This document shows positions 22,297-34,134 of a stretch of 64,000 bases of DNA, in pieces. The translations under genes and the position numbers were made by a program. Within the stretch, counting starts at the first letter, position 1. Every line of letters begins with the position of its first letter. The notes beneath the pieces are model-generated. The model was not told the origin of the DNA. It searched no databases and saw nothing but the letters and a program-made list of their open reading frames with translations. The DNA comes from Pseudevernia furfuracea. Lineage: Eukaryota; Ascomycota; Lecanoromycetes; Lecanorales; Parmeliaceae. The stretch spans positions 2,170,001 to 2,234,000 of the forward strand of contig JAIUPT010000041.1 of assembly GCA_022315425.1 (NCBI GenBank), in the 5' to 3' direction.

Positions 22297-22960
22297 TCAA
22301 TAACCATCTTCCCTAGTATCAACGGCCACAATTTGCCCCCCAATCGGAAACGCCAATCCAGCTGCAAAAGTCACATACCAGATATCCTTATCCTTCACCA
22401 TCCGTCCAAACTGCGCACTCGTCGGCTGCGCAAAATAAGTATTATTCACCGCCCTGGCAATCATACGCATCCTCCCATCTCGCCTGACCTCTGCAATCGA
22501 ATCTCCAGGGCTTGTGGTCAGGAAAGCATCTCCGTACCAATTAAGCGCGAAACTACCATAGAAACTCGAAGCGATTTTTTAGCTGGGCCAGCGGCAGTGC
22601 CGTTCGCGTTGATGGGGATTGTGGCCAGTAGGCGTTGTGCTGAATTGGTGAAGTAGAGGGTGTGGTTTGAGAAGAGCCTGATGCCGTTTATACCGAGTCT
22701 TGGGACTGCGGATGTAGGCGCTAGAAGAGGGTCTTGTATGACGATACTCGAAGCGCCAGTGGTGATATCGATGGCCCAGACGGCGCCTATGGTATGGGCT
22801 TAAGACTGATTGTCTTCCATACCGGCAATGGCGCCGCGATGGAGTCTTTGCAAACGAAAAGCATGCAACACGCTTAGTCACCCAACCAATCTTATGCAGG
22901 AGTAGGCTTGGACATCCTTTTATGGTGCGCGGACGCCCTTCGGTTATGCACCACGCTTAT
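22297..22960 (-). pseudogene. Broken SMP-30/gluconolactonase-like beta-propeller gene
   Basis: Minus-strand sequence reads as a six-bladed propeller protein in broken frames. Recognisable blocks are AVWAIDITTGASSIVIQDP, GINGIRLFSNHTLYFTNSA and then, in a shifted frame, ASSFYGSFALNWYGDAFLTT and VNNTYFAQPTSAQFGRMV up to GGQIVAVDTREDGY and a stop at 22297. The shift lies in a run of six A near 22575-22580; seven A would restore the frame. Upstream there is an in-frame TAA around 22800 and a further frame change, and the N-terminal blades are hard to follow. The family includes secreted lactonase- and esterase-like proteins of fungi. A sequencing error could explain the A-run but not the other lesions. 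Confidence 0.6.
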
Positions 22961-24380
22961 CGACATGTTGGTCATACTCAAAATGTGCGATAGTAACCGG
23001 ACCGCATATTATCTCAACGGCCAATACCTTGCGAAATCAGGTTGACGTTTGATTTCACCAAGGATTTCTGCAGCCCTCATCGAACCCATCGGTCCTGGGT
23101 AGCCTAAAAATTCCCGCCATCAGTTCAAGACTCTCAAACTCATCAGGGGTGGAATGTTGTCTCAGCTCACCTATTGCCAGTTAGTCGCCGCGGGCTGTCT
23201 GGCAGAAAGGTCAGTTGTTGCCTTCTGGTCCTACAACCTCCTTCATCGCTTTGGATTCAGCTTGTGCTCGTTCTCCCTGCTCGACATCATCTGGCTTGGG
23301 CAACTCTGGCAATCCGAATTTGACCCCGACATAACAGCTTCTGCTCCTCTTCCGGGGTGGGAGCGGGGCGGGGACAGACCAGCTTTGGCACTATTTACTC
23401 CAAGCCAATCAAGCAAGAATCTTTGTCAGAGGTGTCGCAGAACCAGACCTTGAGGGGAATGTAAGATTTCGGAATCAGCCCATCGTTGCATTGCCTGGAT
23501 AGTTTAGGAGAGGCAGAAGTCTTCTCATATATTTCCGTGCGTGCGAGCAATAGAGATTGGCTTCGGCGCACTGAGTGATCCCTTGGCGTGCTTCATTAAC
23601 GTAGATGTAAGAGCGTCGAAGACCCCATAGAGCTTGTAAAGATTTTTTCTTTCTTTGAGTTCGTACGTACAGGATGTTTTAAAGAGGGGAGTTCCTAAGT
23701 AGATGCCGTTCATGGGACTTGGGGAGGATTCGTGAGGCATGGCTTTTGAGATGCTTCGGGAACGGAGCAGGCAATGGTGCCGCTGTTTCAGGAGAGCAAG
23801 AAGGATTGTTCAACAGTTGTTTTATGGCGAGAGACGGTACTACTATAGAATGGTCTGTAGCATTCCTTCTAGGGTTGCGAGACGACGCTATGTTGCAATT
23901 CACTCTAATGCCCTTTACCGAACAACAAAATATTTTACAATACGCCCCGATTGGCCCCATGTATAGAAAACCAACAGCTGTTTCGGTTTCATGAAATTGG
24001 ATTTCGGATTCGAACTGTTGGTCTTTGGGGAAATCACCCCCCAACAAAAGACTTTCAAAAAGAAACTGCAGAGAAGCATTGAGATATATTGAAGCGTAAA
24101 AAAGAGGGAAGAATTCGGGGATTGCTAGAAGAGGGAAAGCGCCAATTGAGATTCCGTCCATTCTTCTTCCTCATCCGCCAACAACGCGCTCACTTATAGA
24201 CTCAGTACTCACTGTGGTCAGAGGTATTTAGTTCGCATTAGGTTCGAGGCATAAAGACTATAGGGTCGTTTTCCTAACGATTGTGGAGACTCGAAGGGAT
24301 TTTCACCGCTGCTATTGCCGCACTTTGGGCGGAGCGCAGCTACATTTCGCCTCTAGAAACAGCGTGAAACGCCCTTTTTG
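22961..24380. other. Intergenic with possible gene remnants
   Basis: About 1.4 kb with no intact gene. On the minus strand a short protein-like piece (KFGLPELPKPDDVEQGERAQ, about 23230-23320) has no start or family. A 160-codon minus-strand frame at 23679-24161 lacks motifs. The final ~150 bp should contain the promoter of the following regulator. Confidence 0.35.
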
Positions 24381-26399
24381 ATGGAAACCAATGCGTCAGC
24401 GGCCCAAAGTAGAGCCGGCAAGCCAAGGTATATATCCCTGGATCGCGCGCTTCCTGTCAATGCAGCCTGTCAAGCTTGTAGATCAAAACACCAAAGATGT
24501 GATGGAACGCTGCCGATTTGTTCCCGTTGCAAGAAGGGGAACAGGCCGTGCAACTACGCATCCTCTCGTCGTGGCCAATCAGTTGCGCACTTGCACCCTA
24601 GAAAAGGGCAGGTCTCTGAGGTCAATACACCAGCGCCCGACAGCATTCTAGAGGATCTTGACATGCAGATAAGTCGTCAGTGCTGTTCCCAAGCTTGCCT
24701 AAAAGATCCTTTCGCATGAGGCTAATGACCTTTCTAATCAGCTTTGAGATCGTCCCCTCCCCAAACCGGAAATGATGGCGCCTGGGTACCGCCAGTGATA
24801 ACACATGGGTCCACTCCTCAAACAAGTCTTGGATTAGGATTTGACTTGCCTGATCACTATGACTTCGAGGGCTTGGCCGTCTTGCCTCTCAAACAGTACA
24901 CACGCCTACAAACAGGTCCCGAGGAACCGACCACTCTCGACCAGCTCTATACGTCAATGCTTTACTCTTCATTCTGGCCTTCCCATCCATTCTTGCCGCC
25001 CCACAGATATCTCGAAGAGCATTTGAGCGGCAGTGGAGGAACGAGCCTGATACCCGCAATCAACTACATCGGTTCCATTTACGTCCGCGCCAGACATGAT
25101 GAGTCACAGGCGTTGGCTCCTCCACAACCACTAGAGGAATACCCGCAAAATGGGTTTACTGTGCAGTCGCTCATCCTTCTAGCAATATCATCGCACATGT
25201 CCAACAACCCTACACAGGCCCAAGCGTTCCTGGCTACAGCCACTGACACAGCAATTGCTATCGGATTGCATAGACACGAATTTGCTACTAGGCATGGGAA
25301 AGGAAATCATGTACTGGAAGAGAGTTGGCGCCGTACGTGGTGGGAGCTCTTTATCCTCGATATAATGTTTGCAGGCTTGAACCAGACGAGCAGTATGCGG
25401 CTGAAGTGTATAGATTTCGACGTGCTGCTACCGTGTGAGGAGGCAATGTACCACAACAGTGATGTATGTACTTCTAATTTTCACCCTTTACCTGTCTGAT
25501 TACCTGTGATTTTTAGACTCAACCTAGGGCGAGCAGCTTAGCGGAGTTTGATCGTCGCTTTTTCGCTGAAGAAGTGGTCGAATACTCGTCTTTCTCCTAC
25601 CGTATTGCTGCCGCTCGAGCCCTGAGCGGTATCATCCCTGTTTCTATCGTCCAATCGCTGCACTCACTACCGTCACACACAGAGGCCGAATTGGTACTCG
25701 AAAATCTGATCCTGCATCTCCCAAAGCAAATACAAAGCTTTGTGAACAAAGATGGATCGACCAACGAAATTATTTTTCAAACTCATATGATGATACACGC
25801 GTAAGCACTATATTTCATAATCCTAGCGAAACTTACAGTTTCGCAGCAGCAATATCTACCTCCATAGACCGCGATCCTTTCTAGCCACCTCCGGTCTTAT
25901 CCATCGCATTACTTGCGCCCCCAATACTGCAACCCTGCACTCAGAGTCCATTCTGCATGAGACGAAAAAAACCATAGATGCAGCGGATGGAATATGCCAA
26001 ATGATCAGCGCACCCTCTTTACTATATTCGCGGACACCTTTCTTCGTCTGCGCTGTGGCTTTGCAGGCAATAGTCCACTTGGGCGCCTACAACCTACCGC
26101 AATGGAACCATAAACAATCCCTCATTCAGCAGCAAATACAGATGAGTATAGGGGCACTTAAGAAGCTAAGCGGTGTTTGGGAAACGGCCAACGTCGTCCT
26201 TGCGCAAGTCAAAAGTGTGGCAAGAGCGGTCCTTGAACCTCCGCGGGACGTGCGAGTCGCTAATGAAGAACAAGACGTTACTTCGGCTTACCATGGTTTG
26301 GAAGAAGCCGGTATTGAAGAAAGGCTTTTGGTCAACCCTAGGGATTTCCCGCAAGGGGACGACGACTCCTGGTTTGATGAATTTTTGGGCCAGAATTAG
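24381..26399 (+). CDS. Zn2Cys6 transcription factor with fungal-specific regulatory domain
   Basis: Four exons: 24381-24675, 24742-25463, 25517-25800 and 25847-26399, 617 residues. The zinc cluster is Cys30-x2-Cys33-x6-Cys40-x6-Cys47-x2-Cys50-x6-Cys57. The middle-homology region includes LYTSMLYSSFWPSHPFLPP, TATDTAIAIGLHRHEFATR and ESWRRTWWELFILDIM, the classic fungal_trans signature. The C-terminus has QMISAPSLLYSRTPFFVCA. It is a nuclear regulator. The start was set at the ATG at 24381. The first donor (C|GTCAGT) is non-consensus at +3 but the join is in phase. It is transcribed toward the ABCG transporter, 588 bp upstream of it, and is a candidate regulator of that exporter or of the P450/SDR group. 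Confidence 0.88.
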
Positions 26400-26987
26400 T
26401 TGCATGGAGTCTTGCGGCTCTCTCTGCTTATGATAACAATAAGTTGTTCTTGTATTCAATACAACAAAAGGGAAGCGTTGAAGAAGGCCCAATTACACCC
26501 GCTTGGGGCCAGGTCCAACCATTCATTACATTAGGCGAGCTTGGAACTTTCTCTACGACTCCGGACAACTGAACATCATGCGGAATGAAAGATACTATCG
26601 TCTACGCAAAAGCCTTTATATAGCTGGTACATCATCAAAGCAAGTCAAATAGTGATGGCGGAAATGTTTCATCATAAGGTACATATTGCAGGAGGGTCTG
26701 GCTCTAAACCCATTCCGGTAATCGGCGACTCGGAGAAATAAACCTCCGGCCAACCAACAACATCAGGGTCTTAACCTTTTTCGGCAATCGCCAACTCTTC
26801 AGCTCGAAGGCAATGTTGTACTACAATTCCTCCCTCTTCTTGTTTAGTCCTTACATGAATCCGCTCACTGATATTCGCGCTAAATTCTCTCCGACTTGTT
26901 TTCCCATCATCTGCTCTATAAATCCAAAAGACCTTTCGCCGCTTTTCTGCAAAGCTTGCTGATACTCCCAGCACTAAGCCATCAGCA
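26400..26987. promoter_or_regulatory. Intergenic: ABCG transporter promoter
   Basis: About 590 bp without a gene; it holds the 3' end of the regulator gene and the promoter of the transporter. No specific binding site is claimed. Confidence 0.4.
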
Positions 26988-28991
26988 ATGTCCGAGTCAA
27001 AGACTTCTAGTTCCGACTTGGAGCAAGGTGCAGCTCTAAAGCCCCTCTATAACTCAACGATCAAGAACCTCTCTTGGCACGGCATCACCTTCACTGTCAA
27101 GGACAGAAAGACCAAAGCGCCTAAACAGCTGTTGGACGACGTGAATGGCGAGGTTAAAGCTGGTGAGAAATGGCCTCAAATAATACATCGTTGCTCTCGC
27201 GCACACCTCAACTGACGAGACAAAGGCGAGATCCTTGCTCTGATGGGACCTTCGGGCTCCGGCAAGACAACTCTCCTAAACACTCTGGCGCGCAGGGGCA
27301 CCAGCTCTGGCTCCACCGACGGTAACGTCCTGATGAACGGTATACATCTGCCGCAGTCTACCTTCCGAGAAGTAAGCTCCTACGTCGAGCAAGAAGACGC
27401 TCTAATCGGTTCGCTCACCGTCCGCGAAACGGTCGATTTTTCCGCCCGCCTCTCCCTAGCCAGCTCAATCACCAAACGCGAACGCTTAGCACGCGTCGAC
27501 GATCTTCTTAGAGCGTTCGGCCTAACTGATCAGGCTCACACCTTGATCGGTACTCCTTTGCGCAAAGGAATCAGTGGAGGACAAAAGCGTCGAGCCAGCG
27601 TCGCAGCGCAAATTATCACCGAGCCGAAGATCTTGTTCCTCGACGAGCCGACCAGCGGACTGGACTCATCTGCCGGCTATGAAATCATAGCCCATCTACG
27701 CCGCGTAGCCCGACGCTACAACCTCTTAGTTGTAGCGAGCATCCATCAACCGTCCACTTCAACATTCAGGCTTTTCGATAAGTTGCTGCTACTCTCGCAG
27801 GGGAAGACATGCTATTTTGGGCCGTTGTCCGACGTCACTTCCTACTTTGAGACAGCCGGATTTCCTGTACCTTCACAAACCAACCCGGCGGAGCATCTTC
27901 TGGACATCACGAATATCGACTTTGCTCTTGATCGTGAGCGAGCGCAGAGAGATTTGGATAGCATGCACGAGACCTGGAGACAGCAGCAACACATTGTTCC
28001 TCTCACGCCAATCGAGGGGAAAGATCAGCCCGCTCAAGCTATACTCGAAGATCACTGCCTTCGTCCCAACATGTTCACTATCATCTCAGCCCTCCTCTCA
28101 AGAATGTTTATCAAAAGCTACCGCGACGTCGTAGCCTATGGCATCCGTATCGCCATGTACATGGGCCTTGCGATCATGATGGGTACAGTCTGGCTCCGGC
28201 TACCTACCACACAGGACTCCATTCAGCCTTTCATCAATGCGATCTTCTTCGGCTCGGCCTTCATGTCTTTCATGGCCGTAGCCTATGTCCCCGCCTTCCT
28301 CGAAGACCGCGCTACATTCGCCAAAGACCGTGCCAACGGCCTCTATGGCGCTTTACCCTTCCTAATAGCAAACTTCATTATAGGGCTCCCCTATCTCTTC
28401 CTCATAGCCGTCATATTCTCCGTAATCGCGTACTGGCTTTCTAATTTCCGCCCCAGCGGTGACGCATTCATGTTGTGGATCATGTGGCTCTTTTTGGATC
28501 TGTTGGCGGCCGAATCCCTCGTCGTGCTTGTATCCTCACTCATCCCAATCTTCGTAGTCGCACTCGCTATTGTCGCTTTTGCGAATGGGCTATGGATGAG
28601 TGTGGGCGGCTTCTTGGTGAGCCCGACAATTCTCAATGTCTTTTGGAAGTATGTGTTCCATTATATCGATTATCAGGTAAGCCCACCTACATTTGCCCAC
28701 TGGTCGTGTAAGTATTGGACCGCTCGCTAACGAAGTCGCGTTGAGCACTAGACCTATGTCTTCCAGGGCATGATGGTCAACGAATTCTCTCAGCGCACCT
28801 ATACCTGCGGCTCCGGTTGCCAATGCATGTACGATACTCACCTTGCGCCGCAGTGCCGGATTGCGGGAACCGGGGTGTTGGAGACCTATGGCTATGCCAC
28901 CGGTAGAACGGGAAAGTGGGTTGGTATTCTCATCGGGATCATCTTTGGATACAGAGTACTGGGTTTTTTGGCGTTGCATTTCCGCCAATAA
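26988..28991 (+). CDS. ABCG (WHITE/BCRP-type) half-transporter
   Basis: Three exons: 26988-27162, 27226-28676 and 28752-28991, 621 residues. A single N-terminal nucleotide-binding domain has Walker A GPSGSGKTT, signature ISGGQKRR, Walker B ILFLDEP and the H-loop SIHQPST. A six-helix ABC2 membrane domain follows (from about residue 360: IRIAMYMGLAIMMGTVWL and on), with an extracellular Cys-rich loop (CGSGCQCMYD) before the last helix, as in BCRP. NBD first and half-size is the G-family layout; it should act as a homo- or heterodimer, probably in the plasma membrane. Introns: 63 bp and 75 bp. Its place beside two regulators, a P450 and an SDR suggests export of the group's product or substrate. 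Confidence 0.93.
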
Positions 28992-30599
28992 TTATGAGCG
29001 GTGGAGGTGGTGAGGCGCGAGGAACGTCATTGTGGAAAAGAGCTTTCGGATGCGGAAGGCAATTTTCGCATTACATGAGTAGGACCACTTTAGGAACGCG
29101 GTAGAAAGCGAAGGATTCTGCTGGTTGGTGTTCATACTGTAAGCCCTGGTCGGCACACTCACGTCACCTTCGAATACCCACGAAGCTTGGCAACGGCGAT
29201 CCTAATAATCTGCCACGGTGCAGACCCGCATATCAACCCGTTCTCACACCCCCATTCTCACGATAATGAGGCTTGAGATGGTATCCAAGTTGCTGAATAA
29301 CAGGGCAGCCTCATTATTCGCGCACAAACTTTAAGGCGTTGATGAACTTGCAGGATGAGAATCTGCAAGTAGTGCAGCCCCAGATGAATGGAACCGCAAG
29401 TGGCAGAATTGAGATATACGGTTAACGCGCTGACGTGAGAGAGGCTGGACGACAGAACGCAACGCTACTTAACTAATCTAGAAGTATGAAAGACTGATAT
29501 TTTTACGGAAATGTTCGAAAGTGTTTGATGTCCGGTCGTGGCTCGGTCATTCAGAAATTCTCCTCGAATCAACAACCATCAATAGTTTTCAACCGAGCGA
29601 TGATTCAATTCGACATTGAATCTTCACACTCGCACCAAAGACAAATACTCTATGAAGTGCCAAGAATGGGATGTTCATCTTTTTCAAGCAGTCGACGGCC
29701 GCGCCTGTACACTTTTTCCTAGACACAATAACTTTTACGGGCTTGGATGATTCCGGATCGACACATGTTCTTGACCATCCACCTATTTTGGACCAAAAAT
29801 CAAATGCCCACCGTAGTCCACGACTTTGTACAACAAGGATTGGCTTCGTAGGCCCCGAGCTCCGGAAGGAAAAGGGGAAGCCAATAACCTTCTACGCCTT
29901 CACGCACGCCTGCCCCCCTTCTAAATCCCTCCCCCAAAACACCGAAGTAGACGTGAAAAACCCCCTTTCGGCAACGGAATCAACTATCCCTTGTTCGTTA
30001 GAACTCACCTCCGGAAACACAACATCATTCTTCTTCTTCATCATCTCTTACGTTCAACGCAATGCTGAACGCCCCCAACTACAACGACGAAAAAAGACCC
30101 AGCGAACCTGGAGGACCGGTTCTGCCCCCATCGCCTGTCATCCTCGTTCCTGCCCTCATCGCTCCATTCTGTCAAACCCGGGACCAGGAACACAAAAGCG
30201 CCTGTGCCTCAATTTGCTCTCCCCTGCTCCCTTTCCGGCATCGATAGGGCAATCGAAGATCCTAAGTTCGGAGTAGATGTAGTACATTTTATAGTTTCCC
30301 CGAACTCAGGGCGATACGTGACCGCCTGCTAATAATTCAGGCACTTGCCGCTTTCGCTCGCGCATTCAAGGCCTAGAGTACCTATTTCGTCCAACTGCCC
30401 GCTCTATACACTAATGTAAAAGACTCAAAGCTCGATTCCACCTGCTTTTCCAACCCCCTGCACATCATCAAGCCGAGGGTCAGTCTTCACTCCTCTCTTT
30501 CTCTTTCGACTGCGTATTGAAAGAACCATTCGATTCATCCAATTGTCCCGCCTTTCTCATATTGCCAGTTCGCAAACTTTTTCATCACGAGGACTGTTG
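28992..30599. other. Intergenic, no gene recognised
   Basis: About 1.6 kb. The longest plus-strand frame (29671-30276) is Pro/Ser/Thr-rich without motifs, conserved-looking blocks or plausible splice partners, and I treat it as chance. Confidence 0.45.
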
Positions 30600-32660
30600 T
30601 TTGTCATCGAAATCGCGAAAAGTGAGCTTGCCAATGGGGGAAGGCATCGGCCAAAGCCTGGGGATCCTCCCATATTCTCTTCTTGCGGCCTTGTTGTTGT
30701 CGGAAGCACCACCTCCGATGGTCGTATTTGACGCATAGCCAGTGTCGTCTGGAAGTGGTTCCCAATACAAATTCTCCAAACATCACTCCCTGGAGAAAAC
30801 AGGGTCCTGCGATTTGGTAAGCGTCTTGATTGGTTTACTACGGGCCCGCAATACAGTAGGCACACTTGCGCCAACCAGCTCGCTGATGATGTCCCCATCT
30901 TGTACATCAGTGGGAGAGGCACCTGCGTAGCCTTCGACAGTCTGGAAGAATATCTCGCTCCTTCGGTCGGACGTCACTTTCTCCAAGGTAAGGTTTGGAT
31001 TTGGGGTCCTTGATCTGGTTGGTGTCTGCACGGGACCAAAACGCTGCTAAAGAATGACCCTTTGGATTTCTTGAATGGTTGGAAGGTGGTGACAGGTCAT
31101 ATGTTTCTTTTGCAGAAACCGTTCGACAGGAGCATGACGAAGTGCATCGAGCAAAGTTCCGCCCCTTGCGGATACGTTGTTACAAGTCATCAGGTCTTCT
31201 GGTTCCCACTGGTGATAAGATCTTGATGATGTCCGTGTGGTTTGTCGCCGCTAAGTGTATTCTTCACAAGCGGCTCCTGAACCGTAGACACACCTTGAAT
31301 TGTGGCCGCTTTATACGCCCTTTAACTTCTACGTTCCCGCCTTCGGTATCAACGAAAGACTGTCTTGTCCCTGCATGTGCGCACAGAGAAGAGTCGGGAG
31401 TCTGGTTTGTGCATAACAAAATTGGGAACGAATGACTTGAAATCCGGTGGCAGGTTTTTGCGATCACACAAGCGGAATAACTCCAGGTTCTTGAAAGTGT
31501 TGTACGTATTTGTAGGTCATGAACTTGAGGATTCCAGCAGCAGTTCAATTATAGTCGGGCTTGATTTGGAGCGCCTTCATCTCCGAGGAAGTTGATAGGT
31601 TTGCGTAAACCCCATCTCGAGGGTCGGAACATTTACAGAGACTTGATCGATCTAGGGTATAAAGTCAAACTGTGAGCACGGATAAAAGTCAGCATAGTCC
31701 TACTAAGGTTGAGGTGACGTAGCTGACTGGTGCGATTAGGATTTCATTGCCTAGGAGAGGTTTTAAAGGAAATAAGGCGAGTGTCTTGTTCGCGTCCTTG
31801 CTGAGGAATGCTTCTCCTGTGGAATATCTTTCAAAAGTGTACAATACCAAGATTAGGCTTGAGAGAATTGTTCCCTGGGGGACATAGACATACCCGTCAG
31901 AGCCAATATAATGGAAAAGCGAGCGGCAACTTAAGATGTCCTCTACTCTGAAGTATACCCTGCTGACCTTCTGCTCAACGAAGATGATCCCTTTCTCAAT
32001 TTTCCCCCCATTCCATCTCGGCGCAGCCTTACACCTTACAAGAACCTTTTTGAAGGCCCCCTGAACTTCTTGCCTAACCCATAGTCTTTTAAACCAGGGG
32101 TCTTCGGGATCAATTCGTTTTTAGCGATGTCCGGTGCTGAGGCGTGAATTTTGAGCTCCTCGAAGAGCGACGCTCAACAAACTTCAGCCTCTCTCCCGGG
32201 AAATGGTTTTACAGTTACGGTGATGCTCTGTTAGTAGAAATGCCTGCACTCGGTCTCTTCGATCGTCTCCAGAGCCATGGAGGTACTTTCATCCTCAGGG
32301 CCAAGCCAAACCAGGACTTGGGCGGCGTAACTGTAGGATCTGTCCCATGCGAGCAACCTGCTGAGTTCCTTCAGTTATGTTGTTCCTGGTCGATACATTC
32401 TGCATCAGCCCAGATTGCTCGAGGTGTATCGGCCCGTCGTATACTTTCTCTGAAGTCTGCGGTTCACCCCATGTATACTCGTATGAGAGACGTTCGTATG
32501 GTGTACACTTTTCGTCTCTTGAACGCCTTCATGTGTAACTGACAGACAGACTTTATCTGAGAAATTGTCCGGGCAATAAGGTGAGAAGTCTGATGGTGTT
32601 TCCCGAGGAATCCAAGGCACGATGCACGAATTGGCCTCCCTCCCCCGGCCATTGTAGGAT
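30600..32660 (-). pseudogene. HET-domain (heterokaryon incompatibility) protein pseudogene
   Basis: Minus-strand relic with HET blocks in order but in three different frames. It starts with RALDSSGNTIRLLTLLPGQF (about 32575-32635). The YEALSYxWG equivalent YERLSYEYTWGEP is near 32455-32495. IWADAECIDQEQ, the LWVDAICINQ equivalent, is near 32375-32415. VARMGQI is near 32335-32355 and VWLGPEDESTSMALE is near 32270-32315. The typical C-terminal block GYAGASPTDVQDGDIISELV sits near 30865-30925. Frameshifts and several in-frame stops separate these. HET proteins trigger cell death on non-self recognition, and decayed copies are common in filamentous ascomycetes. The ends are approximate; the middle (31050-32240) was not traced block by block. 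Confidence 0.75.
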
Positions 32661-33009
32661 GAAAGAGATACCTTTGTCGGCGATACTGTTGCAGGCTCTC
32701 TACGTTGCTTCACATACTGCATCAGAAGTGAAAGTAGTGGGGTACTTCACTGCAAGGTATGTTGGGAGGAGAGGCTACGGAGCGGAATTAGCGTATTCGT
32801 TCAAAATCCATTTCGTTTCTTGGCAGTGGACGACCTATGTGAATTACCGTCTACAGTAAGACGGCAGCGCTAGCGCCTAACTACTTACCTTAGGTAGAGT
32901 GCTATTTAGTGAGATATAGTCATCCTGCAGCAGACTTCTAGATAGATTCTACATCTCTTGCTACCCACACCAAGTTCTGACACCATTCAAATTATTTGAC
33001 AGAATATCA

Positions 33010-33017
33010 TTTAATAA
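33010..33017. repeat. Left target-site duplication (TTTAATAA)
   Basis: Eight bases TTTAATAA directly abut the GGGACC end of the element and are repeated exactly at 33670-33677 on the other side. Confidence 0.9.
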
Positions 33018-33669
33018 GGGACCCAATACATGTACACCCCATTTCGATACATTGACACCCCCTCATATTCGGTTAGATCCTAGGCGGTCGCTGAATTCGG
33101 TCACTTGTCAAGAAATCCACCCCAAATCTTCTCTGACCACAAGGGCCACAGCGAGGGTTCCGTCTCTTATAGGAACTCCCCCTGCTCGAAGATCTTCTAC
33201 TCGCTATAGGACTTTCTTCGAGACCTCTTATTGATTATCTATTAAGAGTCTACTCTTAGTAGAACTTCTGTGTTTAAGGAGATATCTCTCGAACTATCGA
33301 GCTATGCTAAGCGTCTATTTCCTCAGTTAAACTTTCTTCGCTCGAGATTTCCGTAACGCCTCGTAGAACTTTCGTGTCTAAGACGTTCTTATAAAACCTC
33401 TATCTACGGCGCTTTTATAGAACTTTCGTTATCTACATATAGTAGAGTTTGTAATTTGTATCTTATGTAGAGCTTACGTATCTATAGTTTTCAGTTATTG
33501 AAGGGGTTCTTATAGAATCCCTATCTACGGCGCTCTTGAAGGACTTTCTATTTGATTCCTAAAGTATAGATTTGATTCTGTCAAGTTAGCGCCCGTCTAG
33601 GATCTAACCGAATATGAGAAGGGGGGGGGTGTCAATATATCGAAATGGGGTGTGTATGCATTAGGTCCC
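33018..33669. mobile_element. hAT-like MITE with ~75-bp terminal inverted repeats
   Basis: A 652-bp element with no coding capacity. The left end begins GGGACCCAATACATGTACAC and the right end, reverse-complemented, begins GGGACCTAATGCATACACAC. The arms stay similar through ATTTCGATA, TTGACACCCC, CATATTCGGTTAGATCCTAG. A poly-C/poly-G length difference (4 versus 9) separates them midway. Perfect 8-bp direct repeats TTTAATAA flank it, the size expected for hAT-superfamily insertion. The interior is AT-rich with degenerate copies of GAACTTTCGT (for example near 33364 and 33418). A related right end occurs at about 53575-53622. Confidence 0.9.
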
Positions 33670-33677
33670 TTTAATAA
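33670..33677. repeat. Right target-site duplication (TTTAATAA)
   Basis: An exact copy of the eight bases at 33010-33017, immediately outside the GGTCCC end of the element. Confidence 0.9.
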
Positions 33678-33854
33678 TTCCCATGATAAAAATTTCATTC
33701 CTTATAATCGAATGTCGTAGATAGGACAAGCGCTTCGCCCGGCTACGGCAACGAAAGGGGGACTCACTCGAAAGCGCGAGCAATAAAGTAAAAAAGGCAG
33801 GACATTCCCAACGAGTTGAAGAAGATTTATTGATCCACTCCTGGGTGACAATGT

Positions 33855-33953
33855 GTGTTTGGCAATTGGTGCAAGCTGAAGTAAGCAAACTCCTAATAAA
33901 CAAATGTGTGGGCAAATTGGTGCAAGCTGAAGTAAGCAAACTCCTAACAAACA
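33855..33953. repeat. Two-copy tandem repeat, period ~51 bp
   Basis: The unit TTGGTGCAAGCTGAAGTAAG followed by CAAACTCCTAAYAAACA occurs twice in a row with few differences, in DNA with no other feature. Confidence 0.85.
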
Positions 33954-34134
33954 CTTCGTCTCCAGACACTAAGGAAATCAAATTTCAACAAATCAAAGCA
34001 GAAAGGAAAAAAAAAAAATAAAAGGAAAAAAACAAGCCCACTTGCGTGAGCACGCTCGATTGCATGCATGCCCTGCAACAACAACAACACATCGAACACC
34101 CTGGATCCCGATCCTTCTTCGCGCCGGCTAGCAA

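Noticed and set aside
29671..30276. 201-codon plus-strand frame
   Set aside because: Pro/Ser/Thr-rich, stop-bounded chance frame without motifs or conserved texture.
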